Below are positions 43,950 to 55,732 of a stretch of DNA of 64,000 nucleotides, piece after piece. The notes below the pieces were generated by a model. The model was not told the DNA's origin. It did not search any database and saw only the letters and a list, made by a program, of their open reading frames with translations. Within the stretch, counting starts at the first letter, position 1. Every line of letters begins with the position of its first letter. Origin of the DNA: Monodelphis domestica (taxonomy: Eukaryota > Chordata > Mammalia > Didelphimorphia > Didelphidae); assembly GCF_027887165.1 (NCBI RefSeq), contig NC_077232.1, positions 11,084,257-11,148,256 of the forward strand, in the 5' to 3' direction. Position numbers and translations under genes: made by a program.

Positions 43950-45460
43950 AGTTGTGTGGTTTAAAATTCAATTTTATTTTATTTGCAGCTCCAAACTATT
44001 TCTATTCCACTTCTTTCTTCCCACACTGAGAAATAAGAACAACAAAGTCCATTACAAACCTGTATAATCAAGCAAATGAATTCCTATATTAGCCATGTCC
44101 AAAAAAATTATGCCTTGATGCTTCTGAGTCCATTGCCTCTCTCTCCAGAGGTGCATAGCATGTTTTATCATGAGTCCTATGGAATGTGGGTTGGTCCTTG
44201 TGTTAGTCAGAATTCTTCTTTCTTTCACAGTTGATTATATTATAATTTTGCTGTTAATGTGTACTACATTCTCCTAGACTTCTCACTTTACTTTGCATCA
44301 GTTCATACAAGTTTCCCCAGGTTTCTCTGAAACTATATCCTCTATCATTTCTTATAGCACATTCTCATTCAATCATATTTATGCAACATAATTCATTTAG
44401 TCATGCCCCAACTGATGTGCATCTCCTAAATTTTCAATTCTTTGTCACCTCCAAAAGAGCTGCTACAAGCATTTTTGTACATATAGATCTGTTGCTTCTT
44501 TCTTTGATCTCTTTGGGGTGTATATCTAGTTGCTGTTTTTTAAACCCTTATCTTCCATCTAAGAATAACTACTATGTAGGGGCATCTAGGTGGCTCAGTG
44601 GATTGAGAGCCAGACCTAGAGACAGGAGGTCCTAGTTTCAAATCTGACCTCAGACACTTCCTAGCTGTGTGATCCTGGACAAGTCACTTAACTCCCATTG
44701 CCTAGCCCTTACCACTCTTCTTTCTTAGAACCAATAGACAGTACTGATTCTAAGACAGAAGGTAAGGGTTAAAAAAATTAACAGAAACAAATTTTTATGA
44801 CAACTCAATAAAATTTGAATTATATTACAACACAGCTAGGAAGTATCTGAGGCCTGATTTGAACTCAGGACCTCCCATCTCTAGTCCTGACTCTCAATCC
44901 ACTGAGCTACCTAACTGCTCCCTGTATATCTACTTGTGATATACAATGAATATGCACAGTGTAAGAGCTTTGGGGGGCAAAGTTTCAGATTGATTAAAAA
45001 AAAAAGACATAGTTGGACCAGTTTACAGCTCCACTAACCATGCATTAATATATTTGTTTTCCCATAGCCCCTCCAGCATTTGTCATTTTCCTTTTGTTAG
45101 CCTTGTCAGTCTGATGGCCATACCTTACAGTTGTTTCATTTTGTATTTCTCTAATTATTGATGATTTATAGAATTTTTCATGTCTATTCATAGCTTGGAT
45201 TTCTTCCTCTGAAATCTGTCTATTCAAATCCTTTGAACATTTATTCAGTGGAGAATGGTTCTTAGTCTTTGAAATTTAAATCCTTAAATATATTAGAAAT
45301 GAGACCTTTATCAGAGAAACTTCCTATAAAGATTTCTCCCAATTTCCTGTTTTTCTTCTCATTTTAGTTGCATTGCTTTTGTTTGTGTAACAATTTTAAT
45401 TTTATGTAATCAAAATGGTCCATTTTACCTCCTGTGAACTTTGTAAATTTTTGCTGGGTC
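43950..45460 (-). pseudogene. Old L1/HAL1 fragment, reverse strand, with nested SINEs
   Basis: Minus-strand L1 3' UTR and ORF2 C-terminal sequence; the frame at 45045-45227 includes MNRQISEEEIQAMNRHEKF, which aligns with MNRQFAAKEIKTINKHMKK of L1-B. A reverse SINE (44534-44577 plus 44826-44928) sits in it and is itself split by a forward SINE. Confidence 0.65.
44578..44778 (+). repeat. tRNA-derived SINE inserted in a reverse SINE
   Basis: GGGGCATCTAGGTGGCTCAG with B box 'agtttcaaatctgacctc' and the 3' end 'ctaagacagaaggtaagggt' plus A-run. The flanking 44534-44577 and 44826-44928 are halves of an opposite-strand copy. Confidence 0.75.
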
Positions 45461-45554
45461 TTAAACTCTTCCCCTCTCCATACATCTGACAGTCAGTTTC
45501 TTCCATACTCCTCTAATTTGTTCATGATAACCCTTTAAATGTGTAAATCATGAA

Positions 45555-45770
45555 TCCTAGATGATACATTGGATAAAAATATCAGGCCTCTGATATGGCT
45601 ATGTGACAGTGGGCAAATCACATAACTTCTATTTGCCTTAGTTTCCTCATCTAAAAAATGGGGTACCTTCCACCCATGATTGTTGGGAGGATCAAATGAG
45701 ATAATAATTTAAAAGTGCTAAACACAAATGCCTGGTACATAGCAAATGCTTTATAAATGTTAGCTATTAT
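45555..45770 (+). repeat. MIR SINE
   Basis: 'gacagtgggcaaatcacata', 'ccttagtttcctcatctaaa', 'attgttgggaggatcaaatg' and 'gcctggtacatagcaaatgc' in MIR order. Confidence 0.7.
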
Positions 45771-45779
45771 TTTATGCTG

Positions 45780-46950
45780 TCTATAGTTAGTTAAAATGCA
45801 AGTTCTCTTTCTCTTCTTGCTTCATTTTGCTGGTAACCTACAGAAATGCTGATTTTTGTGGATTTCTATTGTACCCTGAAATTTTGCTGAAGTTGACCAT
45901 TATTTCCATTAGTTTTTTAAATTAATTCATTAGAGTCTTCTAAGTGAAACATCATATCATCTACCAAAAAAAAAAAGACCATTTTGTTACATCTTTACCT
46001 ATACTTCCTTTAGTTTTCATTTCTAGTACTATATTGAATAGCCATGGACACCCTTATTTTACTCCTGACCTTATTGGAAAGGTTTCTGACATCTGAAGTA
46101 TAGGTAATGCTGGCTTGTGACATTAGATAGATACTAATATCTTTAAGTCAGACTTTATTCCTGTACTTCCTAGTGTTTTTAACTGGAATATATGTATCTT
46201 ACCAAAAGGTTTTTCTGAAAAAGTTGATATAATCATATGATTTTATAAGTTTTGTTATTAATAAGGTTTTGTATTTTATTATATATTATACATAAAATGT
46301 TATTATATTATATTATATGTAAATATAAATTATATTATTATAAAATATAATATATAATGTATGTTATATATAATATATGATATTATGTAGTAATAAAGAA
46401 AACATTTATTGTTTTCCTAACTTTGAGTCAATATTACATTCTTGTAAATCCAGCCTGATTGTGTGATATATTATACAGTCTCCTTGCTAATATTTCATCT
46501 ATCTTTATTAATATTCATTAAGGATGTTGATCTATTACTTTCTTTCTCTGTTATGGTTCTCCCTGGCTTAGGTATCTATATTTGTGTCATAGAAAGAATT
46601 TGGTAGGATTTCTTCCTTCCCTATTTTTTCAAATCGTTCATGTAGTATCAAATGACTTCTTTAAATGTTTCTTAGATTTTGCTTGTAAATCTGGTCCTGA
46701 GTTTTTTCTTTGACCATTTAGTTAGGGTTTGTTCAATTTCTTTTTTCTAAGATAGGATCATTTAAGTAATCTCCTTCTTGTTGTTTGGATCTGGACAATT
46801 TCCATTTTTGTAAATATCCATCCATTTCAGTTGGATTGCCAACTTTATTGGCACATAACTGAGCAACAAAACTCCTAAGCATTGCATTGATTTCTTCTTC
46901 GTTGGCTATGAATTTACTGTTTTCCTTTCTTGATAATGATAATTTGGTTT
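45780..46950 (-). pseudogene. Old L1 ORF2 fragment, reverse strand
   Basis: Reverse-strand L1 RT-region sequence: 'taccctgaaattttgctgaa', 'tagccatggacacccttatt' and 'tttcagttggattgccaact'. An AT-rich expansion lies at 46263-46395. Many frameshifts are present. Confidence 0.6.
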
Positions 46951-46953
46951 TCT

Positions 46954-47067
46954 CCTTCCTTCCTTCCTTCCTTCCTTCCTTCCTTCCTTCCTTCCTTCCT
47001 TCCTTCCTTCCTTCCTTCCTTCCTTCCTTCCTTCCTTCCTTCCTTCCTTCCTTCCTTCCTTCCTTCC
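46954..47067. repeat. TTCC microsatellite
   Basis: About 28 perfect TTCC units. The long Pro/Ser/Phe/Leu open frame across it is a repeat artefact. Confidence 0.97.
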
Positions 47068-48240
47068 ATTACCAAGTGATTTTTGAGCTTGTCAATAGAC
47101 AGAAGGAAACAGAGACAGGGACACCATCATTTGGATTCCCTCAGAGTGAGACACATTTCAGTAGTAAGTCCATGGGAAAGTGTGTCTCTCAAAAGTTAGC
47201 TAGTACTATATATGTCATTTGCTGTATGAGATAAAGGGGATGTTCTTGCTTGTTACAAAATAACTGAGCCCATTGGTGTGGCTGCTCTTCCTTTCCTACT
47301 GCCTCCAATTACAGGCTGAGATGGGCTCTTTTCTAGTGGTCCCAGCCCATATCAATGGCACTTCTTTCTTCAGCGTATGCACAAACTGTTCTATCAGCCT
47401 CTAGCTAGCCTAAGTACAAATATCGGGGTTGATTTCCAAAAGCTTTAACCTCCCTTCCTTAACTTCTTTTTCTAATACAGTCACTTTCGTCATCCCATTT
47501 GATCCTGTGAGGTGGATGCTATTATTAGGCCCATTTTATAGTTGAACAAATGGAGACAGAGAGAGATTAAGTGACTTGTCCAGGGTCACATAGCTAGCAC
47601 ATGTCTGAAGTAGGCTTTGAATTCATGTCTTCCTTTTCCATAGCTAACACTCTATCCACAGAGCCACTTGCTGCTGCTTCTTTCAAGAATACTTGCCCTT
47701 TCCTGTCCTTTACGTGCTTGATGTTCCAACTGCTCTGTCCTGTCTTCTTCCCATTCACTTCATCTTCTCGCTTTGCCGAGAGACTGTCCCCCATGCTTTT
47801 AGAGTCCTGAACTTATTTTGAATTCAGTTGAAATGTCACCTTCCTGGAAATCTCATTTCTTCCCTGACTTTGTGCATTATCTCTATGCAGAGAGCTCCCA
47901 TATTGTCTCACGGAGTTCCAGACCCCAACTTGCCTCCGGGTTCCCTCCATCTGGATGGCTTCCTGACCTCTCCAGCACGTTTCCAAGGGCGGGGGGTTCT
48001 CTTTCCCCTTGAACTTTCCTCTTCTTCCAGCCCTCTGTCAATAGGAGCCATTTAGACTCATCCTTGTGTGCGTGGTCTTTCCTCCATCTCTCATATTATT
48101 ATCAGCTCAGATATCTAATTCTATACTATGAGTTCACTTAGTGCAGGGGCCAATTCTGCTCTGCCCTTGGTACCTCCCCTTTCACACATCACAGTAGCAA
48201 CTCATCAGGATTTATTAAATGGACTTGATCTTGTTTGTTT
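47068..48240. other. MIR-like and L2-like remnants, left part of block B
   Basis: MIR-like reverse text at about 47480-47660 ('ttgtccagggtcacatagct') is followed by L2-like text at 47740-48240 ('gaaatgtcaccttcctggaa'). Part of it is paralogous to 21.7-22.0 kb. Confidence 0.45.
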
Positions 48241-48309
48241 CTCTTGGTCAGCTCCTGCTCTCTCGCCAGATGAGAGTGCTGGCAGTTGATTCCTTTGGGC
48301 ACTTTCTTT

Positions 48310-48720
48310 TTGGTTGTTGTTAATTAATTAATTAATTAATTTAGAACATTTTTCCGTGGTTCCATTATTCATGATTTCCTCTCCCTTCCCAGAGCTGACA
48401 AGCAGTTCCATGTTATACATGTATCATTGTTCAAGACCCATTTCCATGTTATTCATATCTGCAGTAGAGTGATCTTTTCAAGCCAAAGCCTATCATATCC
48501 CCATTGACCCATGTTATTGATCCTATGTTTTTCTTCTGTGTTTCCTCTCCCACGGTTCTTTCTCTGGATGTGGAGAGCATCTTTCTCCTAAGTCCCTCTG
48601 GATTGTCCTGGGTCATTGCGTTGCTGCTGGTAGCAAGGTCTGTGACATTTGATTGTGTTTTGGCCACTTTCAAGCCCATGGCCATGACTGCCTTCAGGGT
48701 GCCTTAACCTTCACCTGTTT
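48310..48720 (-). repeat. L1 3' end fragment, reverse strand
   Basis: 'ttctttctctggatgtggag', 'gagcatctttctcctaagtc' and 'tgggtcattgcgttgctgct' match the reverse L1 3' end. A TTAATTAA-rich run at 48320-48345 replaces the poly(T). Confidence 0.6.
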
Positions 48721-48889
48721 CCCTGGCTTTCCAAGCAGGACCTTGAGGCAAAGTCCCATCACATTACATGATCCCTCATTGATGGGGTAAAGAAGGTTTA
48801 TACCTCCCCCCTCCCCAAGCTCTGGAAGGTGATGGGGCTGTACCCAGGAAAAGAGATGAAAATAATCATACTCTTGGATTCAAGAGGAA

Positions 48890-49075
48890 ACTGGGTGTGA
48901 TAGAAAGATCACTATGTTTGGAGTCAAACATTCTGGGTTCAAAAATGTCCATTGTCTCTTACTACCCCTTAAACCCTGGGCAAGGGACAGATTCTCTGGG
49001 CCTCAGTTTCCTCCTCTGTAAAATGAGAGAATTGGACTCAATGGCCTATGAAGACCCTTCCAGGCTTACAGCTTG
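48890..49075 (+). repeat. MIR SINE
   Basis: 'tttggagtcaaacattctgg', 'ccctgggcaagggacagatt' and 'cctcagtttcctcctctgta' in MIR order. Confidence 0.7.
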
Positions 49076-49180
49076 ATTATAACCCTTGAATTTCATGACT
49101 TCATCACCTCTATCCTACCCAACCTCCTACCTCAAGGCCAAGTGAAAACAAGGACAGACTCACAATTGCTTTGCATTTGA

Positions 49181-49186
49181 TTTATT
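49181..49186 (-). terminator. Gene 2 polyadenylation signal
   Basis: AATAAA on the minus strand within 'cttcaataaatcaaatgcaa', the same context as gene 1. Confidence 0.65.
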
Positions 49187-49354
49187 GAAGGGAAGCTTTG
49201 AAACAGGACCTCAGGATCACAGGCTGTTTCTCTCACTACATCCTACTAGAATTCAGCTCTCAGCTGACAAAAGGAACAGGAGACTCATTTGAATATAGGA
49301 ATAGGCCAAGAATTCTTCTCTGGGAAGAGGATGTGCTCTGCATCCTGACTGACT

Positions 49355-49380
49355 TTATTGACCGTACCTCCCACAAGGCC
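49355..49380 (-). CDS. Gene 2 coding exon 3 and stop
   Basis: The acceptor TTCTCTGTTTCAG is followed by eight codons after the split one, with TAA at 49355-49357. The last residues are GPCGRYGQ. Gene 1 uses 24 codons from the equivalent acceptor. Confidence 0.6.
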
Positions 49381-50740
49381 CTGAAACAGAGAAGGGTGGG
49401 GAGTTAGGTGGTCCTGCTCTTCTTGGGGTCACGGGATCCGTTTCTGTGACTCCCGCCGCCCCTCTCTTAGTCCTTCCGCAGTACACTGGGCATGGATTGG
49501 GAAGAGCTTTGCCTTCAGGATTCAGCTCTAATACAAGCAGGTTGAGGGGAATCAAAGAGAATGTGGCATCATCTGCATACAGATAACCTGATGTCCTAGA
49601 AGCCGGGAAGGATCCTTCTCCGATGCGGGTGATGGGGTGGGACTCAGGGAAATCCAAGAAGGCTTCATGGAGTCAGCCTTTGGTGCTTGGATTTAGTGAG
49701 ACGAGAGACCCAGGCTCACCTGGAGACCAGGGAAGGGGGAAGAGCTCAACCTCTGAGCTAGGGAAGGAAGGCAGCCTCGGCTGTCTCAGCCTGGGAAGGT
49801 GTCCTGGCTCCTGGCTCCAATGGGAGGGAAAGGAAGGGGACCTGCTCAGCATCCAGCCCAGGAAAAGCAGAAAGCTTCAACCTTGGAACCCATCTAGAAA
49901 CTCTTAGTAAGGCATAGCAGAAAGGCCAGGCATTAGTGCCTTAAGTGTAGGATGGCTTAATGGGAACCGAGGAATCTGACCTTTAACAGGGCTTGGTAGT
50001 GAGTTTATGCACTCCTTGTCCGCACTTAATACTTTTAAAACGTGTGTAACAAGGTCAGGGTTCTGAGACAGGATGCACCGATAAGCACCTTGAAAATTAC
50101 CTGGAATACACAAAGAGGAAAAGGGAGTGGAGAGAGGGCTGCTGCCCTTCCCCAGCTGGCCACCCCACTTCCAGCCCTGCCCTTGACTCAGTTCCTGATT
50201 AAACATCTCTGGATGGGAGGGAAGAGGTTGAGGAAGCTGTGGCTTGTCAGATGATGCCATGTGTGCTCCTATGTGGAGGCTGGGGAGGTAGTAGATGACC
50301 CCTCAGGGCTCCCAAGAACCTGTACCTTGAGCTTCCTGAAAGGGGCTCCTTGAAGAGGCAGTGTGGAGTAATGGATAGAGTGCTGGACGTGGAGTCAGGA
50401 AGACCTAGGTTCCAAGCCTTCCTGAGATGCTCACTGGTTGCATGATCCTGGATAAGTCACTTACCCTTTCTCTACCTCAGTTTACTCCCTTGTAGAATGA
50501 GTCATATGTCCCCTAAGGCCCCTTCTGTCTCTAAATCTATGAGCCTTTGTTCTACTCTCTGGAAATGCCTTGAGCTCTAAGTTAAATATCTTCATATTTT
50601 CTACTCGAGTTTTTCCATTTCCTGGAGGAGGTGGATGGGAACCACAATCCCCTCTCCCCATCCCCAGAGCGAGGACACTCACCACCGTAGCAGCAAGCAG
50701 CCAGAGTGACCAGAAGGAAGGCAACAAGGAAAGGTCTCAT
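49355..50740 (-). CDS. Small secreted protein gene 2, secretoglobin-like (3 exons)
   Basis: Coding exons 50683-50740, 49981-50100 and 49355-49380 join to 204 nt (67 residues). Splice sites: GGTG/GTGAGT, TTCCAG/GT, AAAG/GTCAGA and TTTCAG/GG; both junctions are phase 1. The leader MRPFLVAFLLVTLAACCYG is nearly the gene 1 leader. The mature part of about 48 residues starts NFQGAYRCILSQNPD and has three cysteines (YRC, KEC, GPC) spaced 22 and 11 residues apart, ending GPCGRYGQ. A final exon carrying a C-terminal cysteine fits the secretoglobin plan, but the helices would be short. Introns are 582 and 600 bp. Exon 2 is unrelated in sequence to that of gene 1, while the promoter, leader and 3' UTR are closely similar. 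Family assignment is tentative. Confidence 0.65.
49981..50100 (-). CDS. Gene 2 coding exon 2 (mature region)
   Basis: A 120-nt exon after TTTTCCTCTTTGTGTATTCCAG. It encodes two cysteines and an amphipathic stretch (DLVTHVLKVLSADKEC). The donor AAAG/GTCAGA lacks a purine at +3 but has G at +5. Confidence 0.6.
50350..50550 (+). repeat. MIR-like SINE in intron 1 of gene 2
   Basis: Paralogous to 30680-30890: 'aggcagtgtggagtaatgga', 'ctggataagtcacttaccct'. It marks the duplication as including intron 1. Confidence 0.7.
50683..50740 (-). CDS. Gene 2 coding exon 1 (signal peptide)
   Basis: The same 58-nt length and initiation context as gene 1; only the last codons change the protein (CCYG in place of CSYE). 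Confidence 0.75.
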
Positions 50741-50990
50741 GGTGGTGATGGTTGGCTCCTGAGGCTCTGGGCTGAAGGAGGCTGGGAGCGCTTTGGGACC
50801 AGCAGGGTCCACAGGGCTATTTGTGTCCTGCAAGCTGCCCAGCCCCTCCCTGAGACTCAGTCAGGTGATGTCAGAGGAAAGCCTGGTACCACTTCACCTC
50901 CTCCCTTCAAAACTCCACCCGGGCATCTCTCAATGAATCTCTTCCTAAAAGCCTCCAGGCTGGACTGGATCCTCTCCATGTTCTCTCCTT
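50741..50990 (-). promoter_or_regulatory. Gene 2 5' UTR and proximal promoter
   Basis: Nearly identical to the gene 1 upstream region across about 230 bp, including the TATA-like ACAAATAG and TGACATCA. This suggests shared regulation and a recent duplication or conversion of this part. Confidence 0.5.
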
Positions 50991-52260
50991 GGGCTGTGTC
51001 TCTTCTGGACATGACTCTGGTTGGTCAGCTGGAACCCCAATCTTTTTCTTACATCTGTGGACTCTGTCTCTTTTGGTGACGTGTGGGGAGAGGTCAGTGC
51101 CTGGGCATCACCCTCAGGGGTCCAGAGGCAGAAGGTCCCTCGCCCTACAGTAGACCCAGCGGAAAGTCCAGGACAAAAAGTAGAGCTCCCATTGCTGACT
51201 AAGTTCTGAGCAATCAATTTGGGGGGTAGATGCTGTTAATACTCCAATTTTGTACAATGAAGGCAATCAGAAGTTAAGTGACTTGCCCAGGGTCACACGG
51301 TTAACAAGTATCTGAGGATGGATTTGCACTCAGCTTTTCTTGACTCCAACATTCTACTCTTTGCACCTCATCATCAGGATCCTGGGGGCACCAGTTTGGT
51401 CTCTATGACACTTGCCTGTTGTGTGACTATGGGCAAAACACTTAAAACTACTGATCAACTTTCCCCATCTGTAAAATGGGGATAATATGACCAAGAGTAC
51501 TGGTAACCTCAAAGGGAAGAAGTGTTTGATTTGTCTTAAGGCTCAATATCCAGACCAGACCTTATTGCGCTGACCCTGGAAAGGATCATTACACTTTGTT
51601 CATCAGTGAGGAGCTTGAAGAACCAAGAGGCTGAGAGACTCAGTGATACCATTTCTAGCTCCCCAGTGTATATTTCCATGGGTCCATGGAGTTAAAAGCT
51701 TTGTACAAAAAGAATCCAAATTGAAAGAAGGAGTGATGGAAGAAGCCAGCCCAGCTTCTGACCCACATCATTCTGTCTGAGCCTGGGAGGGACAGAGAAG
51801 AACGTGCTTCTTATTGGCTACTCCCATGACACGATTGCCAGTCTCAGAGTCAGAACAATCGACTTTGAATCCTCTCTAGCTGTAAGGCCAACAGAGTCCA
51901 AATCCTCAGCCTTCTCATCTGTAAAATGGGCATACACAATAGTATTTGCATTAGCAACCTCCTGGGGTTGCTGGGAGGAAAATGTTTTACATACGAGTTA
52001 ATGCAAAATGGTTCTAATAGGACTGTGTCCTCCTGGGGATAGTTATGAACTTGTTCATCAGACTGCATGGCTTTCACACCCCCTGGGGAAAGAAAGTTAC
52101 CTTCTCCAGTCTCAGAGACTTGAAGCCATTTTCATAGTCCCATGTGGCTTAGAGTGTAGGGTCTTTGGATCACTGAGCTCCCCTGTCTGCTGCCTCTTCC
52201 TCCCCTGGAGCATGTGAGGGTCCAATTCTTATTCTTCTAGAGCCCTGGGGATGAATGGGG
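50991..52260. other. Upstream region of gene 2 (block B), MIR-rich
   Basis: MIR-type pieces at about 51210-51375, 51395-51530 and 51830-52015; the last pairs with 33335-33480 in block A. No gene was recognised. Confidence 0.45.
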
Positions 52261-53000
52261 TCCCCAGAAGAGGCTGAGCAATTTCCAGGAGAATAGAGTA
52301 AGGGTAAGGTGATTTGTCCAGAATTCAGTTGTGTCTGTAGGACCCCCTTTGAGGGTTTTCTTGGCAGAATCAATTCCCATTCCATGAAAATGTCTTCAGA
52401 TATTGGACTTGGTCTGCATTCAATGCCATATGGAAACAGAAGGACTAAAGGTTGGAAATCAGAATTTCCTCCCAAGCCTATGAAAAAGGGCTGCATTTTT
52501 TCATGGGTTCTGGGAAGGAAGTAAACTTAGAAAGCCTAGAACCTAAAACCAGGAGAACAAGGACAGACCTCAGTTCTAAGTTCTAAGAATCATTCACTTC
52601 TTCATCCTCTGCTTTCTCCCCTGTTTAGCTGAGACGATAACAGTTTTACTGCCTCCTTTGGAGGACTATTGAGGTGGAAAGAAAGTTGTGGGTGAAGGTG
52701 AGCTGCTGCTGCTTTTTCCAGGACCTCCAGGGCTTTCCCCTTCTCTGACTGCCTCCTTTGGGCAGGCAAATGTTATTTCCACAGAGCAGGGGTCCTCAGA
52801 ATGCCTGTCCTCCCCCTTCAAAGGCAATCCTAAACCTAGAGCTTGTGTGGCCCCTTAGAAACAAATCCTTAGGGCTCCTTCAGTTTAATTCAATTGAACA
52901 AACATCGATTAAGCCTGTACTGTGTGTAGGTACTGTCTATGGAGACAAAAAGCAGCCCATTTCCTGCCTGTGAAGAGTCTGAAGACTCTAAAGGGGAATA
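52261..53000. other. Intergenic; nothing recognised
   Basis: No supported coding or repeat feature apart from a fragment of the ancient repeat near 52890-52980. Confidence 0.3.
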
Positions 53001-53004
53001 TGAT

Positions 53005-53250
53005 GCACTTGCGGTTGTTGTTCAGTCATTTTCAGTCAAGTCTGACTCTTCGAGAGCCCATTTGGGATTTTTTTTGGGGCAGAAGTATTGGAGTGGTTTG
53101 CCATTTCCTTCTTCAGCTCATTTTACAAATGAGGAAACTGAGGCAAACAGGGTCAAGCAACTTGCCAAAGGTCACATAGCTCATAAGTATCTGATTCAGT
53201 TCTCCTTGATGCCAAGCCTGATGCTCTATCCACTGCAGCCCTAGCTACTT
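53005..53250 (+). repeat. SINE with BovB/RTE-like segment
   Basis: 'gttgttcagtcattttcagt' and 'tctgactcttcgagagccca' resemble the gttcagtc...gtccgactctt segment of BovB-related SINEs. The rest is MIR-like ('caaatgaggaaactgaggca'). Confidence 0.65.
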
Positions 53251-53339
53251 CTGTGATGCACGTAAATAAGGTTGTTTGAGGTAGCACGTGATGAGGGGAA
53301 GGGGAGATGCAGACAAAGCATTCTGGGAAATTCTAAGGA

Positions 53340-53530
53340 AAGGGGCAGCAGCAGCAGTAGCATTTATAGAGCGTTTGACCATTTGCAAGGCACTTTCCAT
53401 ATAGCCACTCATTTGATCTTCTCAACAACCTGGTGAGATTGGTGCTATTATTATGGTCAACTTTACAGATGAAGAAACTGAGGCATAACGTACTTTGTGG
53501 CTGGTCCAGGGTCAGCTGGTAAGATTGGGA
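53340..53530 (+). repeat. MIR-like SINE
   Basis: 'tttatagagcgtttgaccat', 'aaggcactttccatatagcc' and 'gatgaagaaactgaggcata' in the usual order. Confidence 0.55.
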
Positions 53531-53764
53531 AAGTTTTCACAGAGGAAGTGATACCCAAATTGGTCCTTGAAGGACTTGACTAGAAAAAGATGATGAAGCA
53601 GTGCACCCCGGGCTCTAGAATTAATTAGTCTCTGTGTGCCTAGAACAATGAGTTACCCATTTTGGAATGTCATGTGACTGAGACAGAACAGAATGAAATG
53701 CACCCATCAAGTCACTTGTAGTCAGAGGGTGGAGATCCTTCAATTCTCTTCATTTGAGAACTTG

Positions 53765-54000
53765 AATTGTTTTTAATTTTTTTCCATGGTTCCATGATTC
53801 GTTTTTTCTCCATCCCCTCATCCATTCCCCTCTCCCAGAGCTGACAAGCAATTCCACTGGCTTATACATAAATATGTTATCACTTGAACCCATTTCCACA
53901 TTATTCATTTTTGTAAAAGAGTAACCCTTTAAAACCCAAGCCCCAAGTCACGTACCCACATAAACAAGTGATAAATCATATGTTTTCTTCTGCATTTGAG
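53765..54000 (-). repeat. L1 3' end fragment, reverse strand
   Basis: 'ttccatggttccatgattcg', 'cccagagctgacaagcaatt' and 'acccacataaacaagtgata' match the reverse L1 3' end at 60.9 kb. Confidence 0.6.
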
Positions 54001-54164
54001 AACTTGAATCTTAAAAATGAGGCTTAATGCTGTAGAAGAGTTGAGAAAATGTGCTCCCCTCCTCTCTTGGCCACGGTGGGAGATGACAGGCATTAACACC
54101 GCGCAACTCTTTAATATCATCCGTGTATTCGTTGGCTTTGCCAAAGTTAGCTTTTTTCTCTTCT

Positions 54165-54430
54165 GTAAGATTAAAATTAATAGTCAATGCACCGAGTAAT
54201 ATATATTATAAGAATTTATTAATAATAAACTTGAAGTAAAGGAAAATAAAAGCTAGAGCAAAGAGGGAGTTAACCCAGTCATGGTCCCGGGAAAAGAGAG
54301 AGAGCGGGCGTGGGGAAGCATCCAACTATATACAAAATGTGAACGCTCCACGTGGACAAAGGGAAAAGGATTCTGGGAGATGAAGTCCAAGGGTTCAAGA
54401 TTTTCTAATTACACATTTCTTTTTCTTTTA
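54165..54430 (-). repeat. LTR-like fragment, reverse strand
   Basis: Shares its start and end motifs with 37141-37425 ('ttctgggagatgaagtccaa'). Confidence 0.45.
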
Positions 54431-55205
54431 ATGTCTTTAAAAGGGTCGTTCACTGCACAGAAGAAGAGGAATGGATATCTTCTGAAAGGGAAGGAGATGG
54501 AAGAGGCATCAATAGAATGAGACTCAATTTGTCTAAAAGAATTTGCATTTTAACCCAGAGATAATAGGGAGCCACTGGCCTTTCTTAAGTAAGGGAGTAA
54601 TGTGGTCAGACCCGTGCTTAAGGAAAACTGTTTTCTTCAGGTTGGTGCCCAAGGTGGGGGAAAACGTGGGACCTTTTCGGCCCCCATGTCAAACCGCATG
54701 AAAATGAACTTTCTGGGATTGTCCACTTATTTTTTTATTAGTAGACTCAGTTCTTTGGAATGTGGTTTGAAATTAGAGTTTATTGGCAAAGGTTTGGAGA
54801 CCTAGAATTCCTATCAAGATTTTTTGAGGTCAGTGAGACGCCTCTGTTTGCTAAAATTGGGGAAGGTGTCACTTGGGGAAATGCTTGTAGCGGTGAGGTG
54901 GTGAGTTGGCTCCAACCTCATTATTTCCCTCCATTAATTTTGAAGAGCCCAGGCTCATGAGACTGAAGTTCACTCTTGTCTTAACTCTGCAAATAGTTCA
55001 TTAAACCACAGAAGTAGAGTCAATAGGTAGAAATTAGAAGTGCTTCCAGAAGCCTCTCTGGGAACAAATGCTACATGTAAGCTAGGAGTGTCCTAATTAG
55101 AATCTAACTATCTATTCCCTGAAGGTTTTGTAAGTGGGTCCAAGACAAACAACTATATGCCTTCCCCCTGCTCCCCAAGGGGTGAGGGGTGGATTTCCTT
55201 ATAGA
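54431..55205. other. Intergenic; no gene recognised
   Basis: Part of the ancient repeat lies around 54500-54640. Short open frames have no support. Confidence 0.3.
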
Positions 55206-55207
55206 CA

Positions 55208-55732
55208 GCTATATTCCATTATATATAACATAGCATATATTACATTATATTATTATATTGTATTGTTATATTATACCATAGTTTATTATATTATATCATA
55301 TTGCATCGTATTATATGGTGTCATATTTTATTGTGTTATGTTGTTATATTGTACTATATTTTATTATGTCATATATTATATTTTGTTATGTTATATTATA
55401 TTATATTATTATATCATATCATATCATATATTGTACTATACTGTCTGGTATTATATTGTATCTTTTATATTATATTATGTTACATTATATTACGTTACAT
55501 TACATTATATTATGTTACATTACATTACATTATATTATGTTATGTTATATTATATTATGTTATGTTATATTGTATTGTATTGTATTGTATTACGTTACTT
55601 TACGTTACGTTACATTATATTATCTTATGTCATGTTATCTTATGTTATATAATGTTGTGTTATATTATTTTGTATCATATTATATTAATTATATTGTATT
55701 GTATTATATTGTATTGTAGTAGTAGTAGTAGT
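55208..55732. repeat. TTATA/TTGTA/TTACA pentanucleotide-like array
   Basis: About 510 bp of five-base units (TTATA, TTGTA, TTACA, TTACG, TTATG), ending in an AGT run at 55717-55732. The tyrosine/leucine/isoleucine frames through it are artefacts. Confidence 0.93.

Noticed and set aside
46887-47234. 115-codon frame across the TTCC array
   Set aside because: It is produced by the tetranucleotide repeat; no stop can occur in the repeat.
22522-50740. Defensin identity for the two small secreted genes
   Set aside because: Neither mature peptide has six cysteines or a defensin spacing; the three-exon plan with a short last exon also differs.
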